11,318 nt of DNA from Candidatus Latescibacterota bacterium (GTDB taxonomy: Bacteria > Latescibacterota > UBA2968 > UBA8231), in the NCBI GenBank assembly GCA_022825185.1, contig JAJDYK010000218.1, forward strand, positions 1 through 11,318. Direction: 5' to 3'. Positions 1-5,943 of the stretch are shown in pieces. Positions within the stretch are counted from its first letter, which is position 1; each line of letters starts with the position of its first letter. The position numbers and the translations under genes are program-made. The notes beneath the pieces are model-generated. The model saw only the letters and a list, made by a program, of their open reading frames with translations. It searched no databases and had not been told where the DNA came from.

Positions 1-180
1 GCTCGTGGGCGCGTCGAGGCCGGCTACGAGGCGGAGGAAGGTGGATTTGCCGCAGCCGGAAGGGCCGACGATGGAGACGAATTGTCCGCGGCTAATTTCC
101 AAATCGAGGTCGCGCAGGGCTTGGACTCCGGAGGGGAAGTACTTGTTGAGTCCTGTGGCGACGACTAGCTGCGACTCCAT
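1..180 (-). CDS. ABC transporter ATP-binding protein, N-terminal part (cut by window edge)
   Basis: Sixty codons are visible, starting at an ATG that directly follows the xerD stop codon (TAA-ATG). The translation carries an A-loop-like aromatic pair (Tyr14-Phe15) and a clear Walker A motif GPSGCGKST at residues 39-47, followed by FLRLVAGLD. This is the usual beginning of an ABC ATPase that powers an inner-membrane transporter. The '[15 protein letters not shown]' lead-in and the spacing resemble the nitrate/sulfonate/taurine import subgroup (SsuB/TauB), but too little is present to assign a substrate. A GAGG motif inside the last xerD codons lies about 5 nt before the ATG and can serve as the ribosome binding site, so translation is probably coupled to xerD. 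The Walker B and signature motifs lie outside the window. Confidence 0.88.
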   Translation of the reverse strand, partial: MESQLVVATGLNKYFPSGVQALRDLDLEISRGQFVSIVGPSGCGKSTFLRLVAGLDAPTS

Positions 181-1107
181 TTAACCTCGGGGATGATAGG
201 TCTTGTGGACCTCTTTGAGATAGCTGAGGTCGAGGTGCGTGTATATCTGGGTGGTGGAGATGTCGGCGTGGCCCAACAGCTCCTGCACGGCGCGGAGGTT
301 GGCGCCGCCTTCTAACAAATGCGTGGCAAAGGAGTGGCGCAGGGTGTGGGGGCTGATCTCCCTATCGATGCGGGCCTTTTCGCCAGCGGTTTTGATGATC
401 TTCCACACGCTCATCCGCGAGAGCGGGCCGCCTTGGGCGTTGAGAAAGACGTGATCGCTTGAGTCGGGACGGGCGAGGTGGGGGCGACCTTGGCGCAGAT
501 AATGTCTGAGCGTGCGTGCGTCTTTGGCCGCGATGGGTACGATGCGCTCGCGCCGGCCGCGGATGCGGACGAGGCTCCGCGCCAGCAGTAGGGCCTCCTG
601 TTGCAGCGAGGTCAGCTCGGAGACGCGGATGCCGGTGGCGTAGAGTACGGCGAGGATGGCCCGGTCGCGCTGGCCCAGCGGCTCGTCGGGATCGGGCGCG
701 GCGAGCAGGGCAGTGATTTCCTCGACTGAGAGTACGTCGGGCAGGCGGCGCTCCAGCTTGGGTGGGTCGAGGAGTTCGGCCGGGTTGTGCGTTGTTGCGC
801 CCTTGAGCAGTAAGTACTGGTGGAAGCGCTTTATTGAAGTGAGGTTGCGGGCCATGGTGGAAGCAGTCAGGCCGGCGTCGCGCAGCGAGTGGAGCAATTG
901 GGCGATGTGCTGGTGTTGGACGGCCTCTAGGCTCTCGACGCCTTGGTTGGAGAGGTGGTGCAAATAGCGATTGAGGTCGCGGCGATAGGCGTCGAGGGTA
1001 TTGGCCGCCAACCCATTGTCGTGCTCCATGGCCTTGAGGAAGCGCTCGCAGGGGACGGACAGGGCCGCTGGCAGCGGGCGCTCAGGCGTGGATTTTGGGC
1101 GAGCCAT
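181..1107 (-). CDS. xerD: Tyrosine recombinase XerD-like, with altered catalytic lysine region
   Basis: The 308-residue product matches XerC/XerD length (about 300). An N-terminal SAM-like core-binding domain spans roughly residues 15-105 and includes the typical NTLDAYRRDLNRYL. The catalytic domain follows. Visible catalytic residues are Arg161 (YATGIRVSEL), His254 and Arg257 (SPHTLRHSFATHLL), His280 (LLGHADISTTQIYTH) and the nucleophile Tyr289. By family knowledge, the protein cuts and rejoins DNA at dif to resolve chromosome dimers. The start is placed at MARPKS because the longer reading frame upstream (to 1254) lies wholly inside uvrC and reads as arginine/proline/serine-rich shadow sequence. 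The chosen ATG overlaps the uvrC 3' end by 26 bp. One oddity is that the beta-hairpin reads VRIRGRRERIVP, where the family usually has RGKGxxER, so the catalytic Lys-Gly appears deleted. Assignment to XerD rather than XerC rests on overall resemblance (for example the HPRG tail) and is less certain. Confidence 0.93.
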   Translation of the reverse strand: MARPKSTPERPLPAALSVPCERFLKAMEHDNGLAANTLDAYRRDLNRYLHHLSNQGVESLEAVQHQHIAQLLHSLRDAGLTASTMARNLTSIKRFHQYLLLKGATTHNPAELLDPPKLERRLPDVLSVEEITALLAAPDPDEPLGQRDRAILAVLYATGIRVSELTSLQQEALLLARSLVRIRGRRERIVPIAAKDARTLRHYLRQGRPHLARPDSSDHVFLNAQGGPLSRMSVWKIIKTAGEKARIDREISPHTLRHSFATHLLEGGANLRAVQELLGHADISTTQIYTHLDLSYLKEVHKTYHPRG

Positions 1108-2932
1108 GATCCGGGCCGTTGAGATGGGCGAGCAAGGCGTCGGCCTGTTTGCGGCTGAAGCCGGGGAGGGCGGCGATTTCCTCGACCGGCGTGGCGGCGA
1201 TGCGCTTGACCGAGCCAAAGGCGACGAGCAGGGCCTTGCGCTTTTGCGGGCCAATACCGGGGACGTGATCCAAGGTGGAACTGAGTGCGCTCTTGGCTCG
1301 TTGCTGGCGGTGGTTTTTGAGCGCGAAGCGGTGGGCTTCGTCGCGCAGCATCTGCAACAGGCGGAGGCTGGCCGAGGTCTTGGGCAGCAGCAGGGGATCG
1401 CGCTGGCCCGGCAGGATGACTTCCTCGAAGCGCTTGGCGAGGCCGACGATAGGTTGGTCTGCGATGTCTAGCTCGCGCAGGGCGGCGATTGCGCTGGCGA
1501 GTTGGCCTGGCCCGCCGTCGATGAGCAGCAAGTCGGGCCGCGGCTCGTTGCGCTCGGCTAGGCCGCGGAAGCGGCGATGGACTACTTGGTGGATGGCGGC
1601 GTAGTCGTCGGGCTGGGCGAGGTCGCGGATTTTGAAGTAGCGGTACTGGCTGCGCTTGGCCCGGCCGTCGATAAAGCAGACCACTGAGCCGACTGGGTTC
1701 GCGCCTTGGAAGGTGGAGATGTCGATGCCTTCGATGCGTCGGGGCGGAGCCGCTAGCTGCAAGTCGCGCTGGAGGGCATAGACCGATTGGGGGATGCGGT
1801 CGCGCTTCAACTCGCGCTTGAGCTGGCGTTCGGTGAGCATTTGGGCGGCGTTTTTGGTGGCCATGTCGAGCATCTGCGCCTTGGTACCGCGCTGGGGGGT
1901 GGCCAAATCGACCTTGCCGTCGGCCTTTTGCGACAGCCAAGCGGCTACCGCGTCGGCATCCTCTGGCTGGGCTGGCAGGTGGATCTCGGGCGGGACAAAG
2001 TCGTTTTGCAGGTAGAATTGCCGCGCAAAGGCCGAGAGGATTTCCCCGTCTGAGGATTCCATGACTCCGCCGAGGAAGTGGTGCTTTTTGCCGAGCAGGC
2101 GGCCCTCGCGGATTTCGAGGACGCTGCAACAGGCTTCGTCGTCGCTGCGGGCCATGCCGAGGACGTCGCGGTCGATTTGATCGTCGAGGACGACCTTTTG
2201 GCGCGCGCGCATGGATTCTAGCGCTTGGATCTGGTCGCGGAAGCGAGCAGCTTTCTCGTAGCGCATGTCTTCGGCGGCTTCAGTCATGCGCTTTTGCAGT
2301 TCGCGGATCACTTCGGCGTTCTGGCCGCGCAAAAAGCGCACGGCCCGCTCGACGGTTTTGCGGTAGTCGTCAGCCGAGACGAGGTTTTCGCAGGGGCCTT
2401 CGCAGCGCTTGATGTGGTATTCGAGGCACAGCGGCACTTTGTCTGAGGGCAACTCGGCGTTGCAGGAGCGGATGGGGAAGACCTTGCGCAGCATGTCGAG
2501 GGTGGTGTGCATGGCGCGGACGTTGCTGTACGGGCCGAGGTAGCGCGAGCCGTCGCGGACTACGTCGCGGGTGGCAAAGATGCGGGGGAAAGGCTCGGCT
2601 GTGATGCGGATATAGGGGTATTTCTTGTCGTCTTTGAGCAGGATGTTGTAGCGCGGTTTGTGGGTGCGGATTTGAGTGGCTTCGAGGATGAGGGCTTCCT
2701 GCTCGTTGCCCGTTACGATGTAGTCGATGTCGGCGATGTTGCGGACTAGGGCTTTGAACTGACGCCGGCCATCGCCGCCCGACGTGCGAAAGTACGAGCG
2801 CACCCGATCGCGCAGGCTTTTGGCCTTGCCGATGTAGATGATTTGCCCGTCGCGCCTTTTCATAATATAGACGCCGGATTCGTTGGGCAAGGCGTCGAGT
2901 TTGAGGCGCAGATCTTCGGAGAGGTTCTTCAT
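1082..2932 (-). CDS. uvrC: UvrABC excinuclease subunit C
   Basis: UvrC makes both incisions around bulky DNA lesions in nucleotide excision repair, working with UvrB after damage loading by UvrA. The 616-residue product matches the usual length (E. coli about 610) and shows all parts in order. These are a GIY-YIG nuclease domain (GVYIM at 20-24, YIG at 33-35, Arg42, NEQEALILE at 76-84), four cysteines placed like the UvrC iron-sulfur cluster (157, 169, 177, 181), a UVR motif that binds UvrB (about 218-239), and the RNase H-like 5' nuclease with Asp404 (GIDIS), Asp472 (LLIDGGPGQ) and His534 (RDEAHRFA). Tandem helix-hairpin-helix motifs follow (about 555-605). The ATG at 2932 is the first possible start, because an in-frame TAA precedes it directly. 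No clear Shine-Dalgarno sequence is visible. The gene lies 58 bp downstream of the rRNA methyltransferase and overlaps xerD. Confidence 0.98.
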   Translation of the reverse strand: MKNLSEDLRLKLDALPNESGVYIMKRRDGQIIYIGKAKSLRDRVRSYFRTSGGDGRRQFKALVRNIADIDYIVTGNEQEALILEATQIRTHKPRYNILLKDDKKYPYIRITAEPFPRIFATRDVVRDGSRYLGPYSNVRAMHTTLDMLRKVFPIRSCNAELPSDKVPLCLEYHIKRCEGPCENLVSADDYRKTVERAVRFLRGQNAEVIRELQKRMTEAAEDMRYEKAARFRDQIQALESMRARQKVVLDDQIDRDVLGMARSDDEACCSVLEIREGRLLGKKHHFLGGVMESSDGEILSAFARQFYLQNDFVPPEIHLPAQPEDADAVAAWLSQKADGKVDLATPQRGTKAQMLDMATKNAAQMLTERQLKRELKRDRIPQSVYALQRDLQLAAPPRRIEGIDISTFQGANPVGSVVCFIDGRAKRSQYRYFKIRDLAQPDDYAAIHQVVHRRFRGLAERNEPRPDLLLIDGGPGQLASAIAALRELDIADQPIVGLAKRFEEVILPGQRDPLLLPKTSASLRLLQMLRDEAHRFALKNHRQQRAKSALSSTLDHVPGIGPQKRKALLVAFGSVKRIAATPVEEIAALPGFSRKQADALLAHLNGPDHGSPKIHA

Positions 2933-2990
2933 TTAGAAAATGATGTGGGTTGACATATTGCAACGAGGATATGCGTTTTGCTGGGTCTCG

Positions 2991-4202
2991 TCAAGAAAGG
3001 CGAGAGACGCGGGCGAAGATGCACTTGAGATAGCGTCCGTCGGGGAAGGCGGGGTCTATCGGATGGTCGGCTGGGTGCAGGTTGTAGGTGAGGATACGGG
3101 TGCGGACTCGGGCACCCGCGGCGGCGCGGCGGACGATTTGGAAGAAGTCCTCTTGGGAAATCCGCGACGAGCACGAGGCGGTCACCAGCAGCCCGCCATC
3201 GGCGATCAGGCGGAAGGCGTTGCGATTGAGTTTGGTATAGACGCCCATGGCCTGTTTGTACTGGCTGCGTTTGCGCATTAGCGAGGGTGGGTCGCAGACG
3301 ACGATGTCGTAGCGGGGACCGCGGTTGGCTAGCTCGTCCACGAAGGAAAAGACATCGGCGATCAACAGGTTGGAATGGGAGCCTTGGGGGCGGTTGGCGG
3401 CGAGGGTGCGGCGGGCGGCGGGCACGACTTGGGGCGATATATCGACGTCGAGGGTGCGGGATGCGCCGCCTTTGAGGGCGTGGGCGGAAAAGCCGCTCGA
3501 ATAGGAGAAGAGGTTGAGCACGCGCTGGCCGTGGGCGAGTTGCTGGAGATAGCACCGGTTGGCGCGCTGGTCGAGGAAAAAGCCGGTCTTTTGGCCGCGA
3601 TAGAGGTCGGCGTAGAGACGCGTGCCGTGCTCTTCGATCTCGACGAATTCGGGCGGTGCTTCGCCGGCTAGTAGGCCGGTGGGCCGGTCGTCCAGTCCCT
3701 CGGCGCGTCGGGTGCCGACATCGCTGCGTTCGTACAGGCTGCGGGGGGTGAACAGGGATTGGAGCGCGTCGAGGATGGTGGAGCGGTGCTTTTCCATGCC
3801 AGCGGTGTGGAATTGCACCACTAGGTAGCCGGCGTAGTCATCGGCGATTAGGCCGGGTAGGCCGTCGCTCTCGCCGTGGACTAGGCGCATGGCGTTGGTG
3901 TGGGCGGCTAGACCGGCGCTGCGGCGGAGGGCGATGGATTGGGCGATGCGCTCTGTGAAGAAGGCCGCGTCGATGGGGCGGCTGGGGTCTTGGGTGAGAC
4001 TGCGCACGCGGATTAGCGAGCGCCGATTGTAGAACCCGCGACAGACAAAGCGCTCATGCGCGTCAAAGACATCGACGATATCGCCGGTGTCGGCGTCCTG
4101 GGGAGGGCGTTCGACCGCGCCGGAGAAGACCCAGGGGTGGCCGTTGCGCACGGTGCGCTCGCTGTTGGGGCGCAGGTAGAGGGGTGGGTAGTGAGGGGTC
4201 AT
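2991..4202 (-). CDS. rlmI: RlmI-like class I SAM-dependent rRNA (cytosine-C5) methyltransferase
   Basis: The 403-residue product has the RlmI/RlmK layout. An N-terminal PUA-type RNA-binding region (LRPNSERTVRNGHPWVFSGAV, residues 10-30, to about 75) comes first, then the central segment with EIEEHG (188-193) and TGFFLDQRANR (206-216). The Rossmann methyltransferase fold has its SAM-binding motif at VLNLFSYSSGFSAHAL (228-243), acidic Asp252/Asp254, CDPPS at 303-307 and SCS at 343-345, the cysteine motif typical of this family. E. coli RlmI makes m5C1962 in 23S rRNA, and the same role is inferred here. The start is the ATG preceding TPHYPPLYL, which fits family length. The open frame upstream of it (to 4451) overlaps the SDR gene and has no family-like sequence. 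The gene is 50 bp downstream of the SDR and 58 bp upstream of uvrC on the same strand, so it may be co-transcribed with both. The exact target base is not provable from the sequence. Confidence 0.9.
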   Translation of the reverse strand: MTPHYPPLYLRPNSERTVRNGHPWVFSGAVERPPQDADTGDIVDVFDAHERFVCRGFYNRRSLIRVRSLTQDPSRPIDAAFFTERIAQSIALRRSAGLAAHTNAMRLVHGESDGLPGLIADDYAGYLVVQFHTAGMEKHRSTILDALQSLFTPRSLYERSDVGTRRAEGLDDRPTGLLAGEAPPEFVEIEEHGTRLYADLYRGQKTGFFLDQRANRCYLQQLAHGQRVLNLFSYSSGFSAHALKGGASRTLDVDISPQVVPAARRTLAANRPQGSHSNLLIADVFSFVDELANRGPRYDIVVCDPPSLMRKRSQYKQAMGVYTKLNRNAFRLIADGGLLVTASCSSRISQEDFFQIVRRAAAGARVRTRILTYNLHPADHPIDPAFPDGRYLKCIFARVSRLS

Positions 4203-4252
4203 GTTCTTTTTGCTATGCGAGGGCCGGTGGAGTATGGGATCGACCGCACACC

Positions 4253-4978
4253 CTAATCCCAGCTCGGGATCGGGGTCTGCAGCGGATCGTCGATCCAGAG
4301 AAAGCGCCCGTTGACGTCGCTCTCGATGATGTCGATCACGAGCTTGGCCGCCTTCTCCGGCGGATCCCCACCCGTTTGCTCCACCCACGCCACCCAGTCG
4401 TGGTAGCCGCTCTCGCCGACGGTGTCCATCTTGTCGCGGATATCCTCCCACATCGCGGTCTTGACGTCGCCGGGATGGATGACGTTCGCCGTGACGCCCG
4501 TTCCCTCTATCTCGGCGGCAAGGTGGCGGGTGAACTGGTTGAGAGCGACCTTGGCCGTGCCGTAGGCGCTGTTCAGCCGCCCGGGCGTGTGCAGCGATGC
4601 CGCGGACGAAAGGTTCACGATCCGGCCCCAGCCTGCGCTTAGCATTCCGTCGAGGAACGCGCGGGACACGAGATAGGGACCCACCGCATTAATCATGAGC
4701 GTTTCGACCCATTCCTCGGGGTCGCTGTCCTGTACGAGGGCGATTGGGCCGAAGACCCCGGCGGCATTGACGAGAACGGTGGGCCGGCCGAGCTCGGCTT
4801 CGACCGCTGTTTTGAGGCGGTCAACATCGGCCGGGTTTGAGACATCCGCGGTGAATCGCGCCGAGCGGCGCGCGACGGTTGCGACGGCAAGGCCGCGCGC
4901 TTCCAGCGCATCTGCGATTGCCCGTCCAACGCCGCGACTGGCTCCAGTGACGACTGCGACGTGTCCTTCGAGGTTCAC
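4253..4978 (-). CDS. Short-chain dehydrogenase/reductase (classical SDR)
   Basis: The 241-residue product has a classical NAD(P)-binding Rossmann fold: TGASRGVG at residues 11-18, NAAG at 71-74, Asn97, Ser124/Ser125, and the Tyr139-x3-Lys143 pair. After beta-strand 2 it carries ArgArg (37-38), which suggests NADP(H) over NAD(H). The segment between that strand and the ADV motif is shorter than in FabG-type enzymes. The substrate is unknown, but family members oxidise or reduce alcohol/keto groups. The start codon is GTG at 4976-4978 and overlaps the TGA of the upstream dioxygenase gene (GTGA), which strongly indicates translational coupling and a shared pathway. The likely scheme is that the dioxygenase hydroxylates a substrate and the SDR acts on the resulting hydroxyl; this is inference. 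A FabG role is less likely, because no acyl-carrier or fatty-acid genes are nearby. Confidence 0.93.
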   Translation of the reverse strand: MNLEGHVAVVTGASRGVGRAIADALEARGLAVATVARRSARFTADVSNPADVDRLKTAVEAELGRPTVLVNAAGVFGPIALVQDSDPEEWVETLMINAVGPYLVSRAFLDGMLSAGWGRIVNLSSAASLHTPGRLNSAYGTAKVALNQFTRHLAAEIEGTGVTANVIHPGDVKTAMWEDIRDKMDTVGESGYHDWVAWVEQTGGDPPEKAAKLVIDIIESDVNGRFLWIDDPLQTPIPSWD

Positions 4979-5778
4979 GGTCCGGCCTCGGCGGGCACCA
5001 TGGGATTGTCCGAGTCATTCAGGCGCTTCCGCTCACTGCCCCAGTTGGCGGCGCTGCCGTTCCAGTAGCGGGTGTCGGCGGGGCTGTACGAGAAGAGGTA
5101 GGACCAGCGCGGCTTGTCGGTGGTGTTGTCCGGGCCGCCGTGGACGGTGTAGCCGTGGTGCACGGTGCAGTCGCCCGGCTGGTAGTGGAAGGGCGGCGAG
5201 AGCTCCAGCACGGACGTCAGATTCGGGAACTGCTTGAGCAGGTCGCCTCGGTCGTCCTTGAACACCGAACCGAGCGGTCCTTCGCGATGGGAGCGACTGA
5301 CGAATCGCATGGCCCCCATATCGGGTGTGACTTCCGCCAGCGCCAGCCAGAACTGGAGCTCGCCGACCCGGTCGGAGCCGTGCTCGGACGAGTCTTGGTG
5401 ATAGGTGGACCCGGCTGCTCCGGGGGGCTTGTTTAGGAGAATATCCACGCGGTAGCGGAGCGGAACATCTACTCCCTTGAGCCGCTTCCTGTTGACGAGG
5501 CGCGTTGCGTTTTGCGCCATGCGCTCGCTGAACATGAATGAGCGAAACGGCTCGGTCTCTTGATTCAGCGCTAGGCCGGCGCGTGGATTGCCGTGGCCAA
5601 CCTCTTGGGCATTGCGATCGACCCACTCCCGTCCGACGCGCAAAAGCTGTGCGGCGAACTCCGGCGCAACGAGCCGCGGCATCATAACCCAGCCGTATTC
5701 GTGGTAGAAGGCGACCTCCTCGTCTGTGACTTCCCGGACGATGGTCTCGATCTCGCGCTCTGTTATTGCTTGTCCCAT
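4975..5778 (-). CDS. Phytanoyl-CoA dioxygenase (PhyH) family Fe(II)/2-oxoglutarate oxygenase
   Basis: The 267-residue product is a cytosolic-type (no signal peptide) non-haem iron oxygenase of the PhyH family. The facial triad is visible: His127-x-Asp129 in YHQDSS and the distal His213 in VHGGPDN. Arg224 just after it is positioned to hold the 2-oxoglutarate carboxylate. The N-terminal TDEEVAFYHEYGWVMMPRLV (18-37) is the typical family opening, where the helix leads into the first strand. The family hydroxylates unactivated C-H bonds in varied small molecules, so the true substrate here is unknown and need not be phytanoyl-CoA. The start at 5778 is chosen because AGGAG lies 8 nt upstream. An in-frame ATG at 5862 would place the start inside the promoter palindrome and has weaker support. 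The gene is translationally coupled to the following SDR and divergent from a Gfo/Idh oxidoreductase across a symmetric control region. Confidence 0.92.
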   Translation of the reverse strand: MGQAITEREIETIVREVTDEEVAFYHEYGWVMMPRLVAPEFAAQLLRVGREWVDRNAQEVGHGNPRAGLALNQETEPFRSFMFSERMAQNATRLVNRKRLKGVDVPLRYRVDILLNKPPGAAGSTYHQDSSEHGSDRVGELQFWLALAEVTPDMGAMRFVSRSHREGPLGSVFKDDRGDLLKQFPNLTSVLELSPPFHYQPGDCTVHHGYTVHGGPDNTTDKPRWSYLFSYSPADTRYWNGSAANWGSERKRLNDSDNPMVPAEAGP

Positions 5779-5786
5779 CACTCGTG

Positions 5787-5791
5787 CTCCT
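5787..5791 (-). promoter_or_regulatory. Ribosome binding site of the PhyH-like gene
   Basis: AGGAG on the minus strand is followed by 8 nt and then ATG at 5778. It decides the start codon against the longer in-frame ATG at 5862, which lies within the promoter palindrome. Confidence 0.8.
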
Positions 5792-5817
5792 ATTGTGCTA
5801 CTGTATGGTTCGGAACG

Positions 5818-5846
5818 ATAAGAAGCCTTTGTGGAGGCGTTGTCAA
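5818..5846 (-). promoter_or_regulatory. Candidate sigma-70-type promoter for the PhyH-like/SDR genes
   Basis: On the minus strand, a perfect TTGACA -35 box (5846-5841) is followed by a 17-bp spacer and TCTTAT (5823-5818), which matches TATAAT at 4 of 6 positions but lacks the important second-position A. Transcription would start near 5811 and leave a leader of roughly 33 nt before the ATG at 5778. The consensus -35 with a weak -10 could mean activation is needed or that the boxes are mainly operator sequence. Confidence 0.5.
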
Positions 5847-5855
5847 GGGGCCGTA

Positions 5856-5884
5856 TTGACAACGCATCGGTGAGGGCCCTTTAT
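5856..5884 (+). promoter_or_regulatory. Candidate sigma-70-type promoter for the Gfo/Idh/MocA gene
   Basis: This is the mirror image of the leftward promoter: TTGACA (5856-5861), a 17-bp spacer, then CTTTAT (5879-5884), which matches TATAAT at only 3 of 6 positions. The start site would be near 5891, giving a leader of about 50 nt. The two -35 boxes lie back to back, 9-10 bp apart, so two polymerases could not easily occupy both at once. Confidence 0.45.
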
Positions 5885-5932
5885 CGTTCCTAATACTCAT
5901 CACGTGGATGGAGGCGCGTGGTTGAGCTACTA

Positions 5933-5939
5933 AAGGGGG
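5933..5939 (+). promoter_or_regulatory. Ribosome binding site of the Gfo/Idh/MocA gene
   Basis: AAGGGGG lies just before tandem ATG codons at 5941 and 5944. Spacing from AAGG is 4 nt to the first ATG and 7 nt to the second, which favours the second. Confidence 0.7.
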
Positions 5940-5943
5940 AATG

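Larger units (their letters stand above)
5812..5890. promoter_or_regulatory. Nested, concentric inverted repeats: candidate shared operator of a divergent promoter
   Basis: Two perfect inverted repeats share one centre at 5851. The outer pair is GGAACGATAA at 5812-5821 with TTATCGTTCC at 5881-5890. The inner pair is GCGTTGTCAA at 5837-5846 with TTGACAACGC at 5856-5865. Further symmetric matches occur at 5825-5827 with 5875-5877 (GCC/GGC). About 27 of the 39 base pairs on each side are symmetric. The region lies in the gap between the divergent dioxygenase and Gfo/Idh genes, where a regulator controlling both would bind. The inner arms contain TTGACA boxes and the outer arms overlap the expected -10 positions, so the repeat may combine promoter and operator. 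A LacI-, GntR- or similar dimeric repressor is possible, but none is encoded in the window. The palindromes are seen directly; regulatory function is inferred. Confidence 0.75.

Noticed and set aside
1108..1254. N-terminal extension of 49 residues on XerD
   Set aside because: It lies inside uvrC, has shadow composition, and would make the protein about 50 residues longer than the family. The ATG at 1107 fits.
927..2129. 400-codon open frame on the minus strand inside uvrC and xerD
   Set aside because: It is rich in Arg, Pro, Ala and Ser with no recognisable motif and overlaps two clear housekeeping genes in another frame. This is a normal GC-rich shadow.
2933..2990. Possible terminator or promoter between the rRNA methyltransferase gene and uvrC
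   Set aside because: No stable stem-loop with a T-tract and no convincing -35/-10 pair is visible.
2929..3555. 208-codon minus-strand frame overlapping the rRNA methyltransferase
   Set aside because: Arg/Pro-rich shadow in another frame of a gene with a complete set of family motifs.
4203..4451. N-terminal extension of 83 residues on the RlmI-like protein
   Set aside because: It overlaps the SDR coding sequence and does not resemble the family; the PUA-type start at 4202 matches known length.
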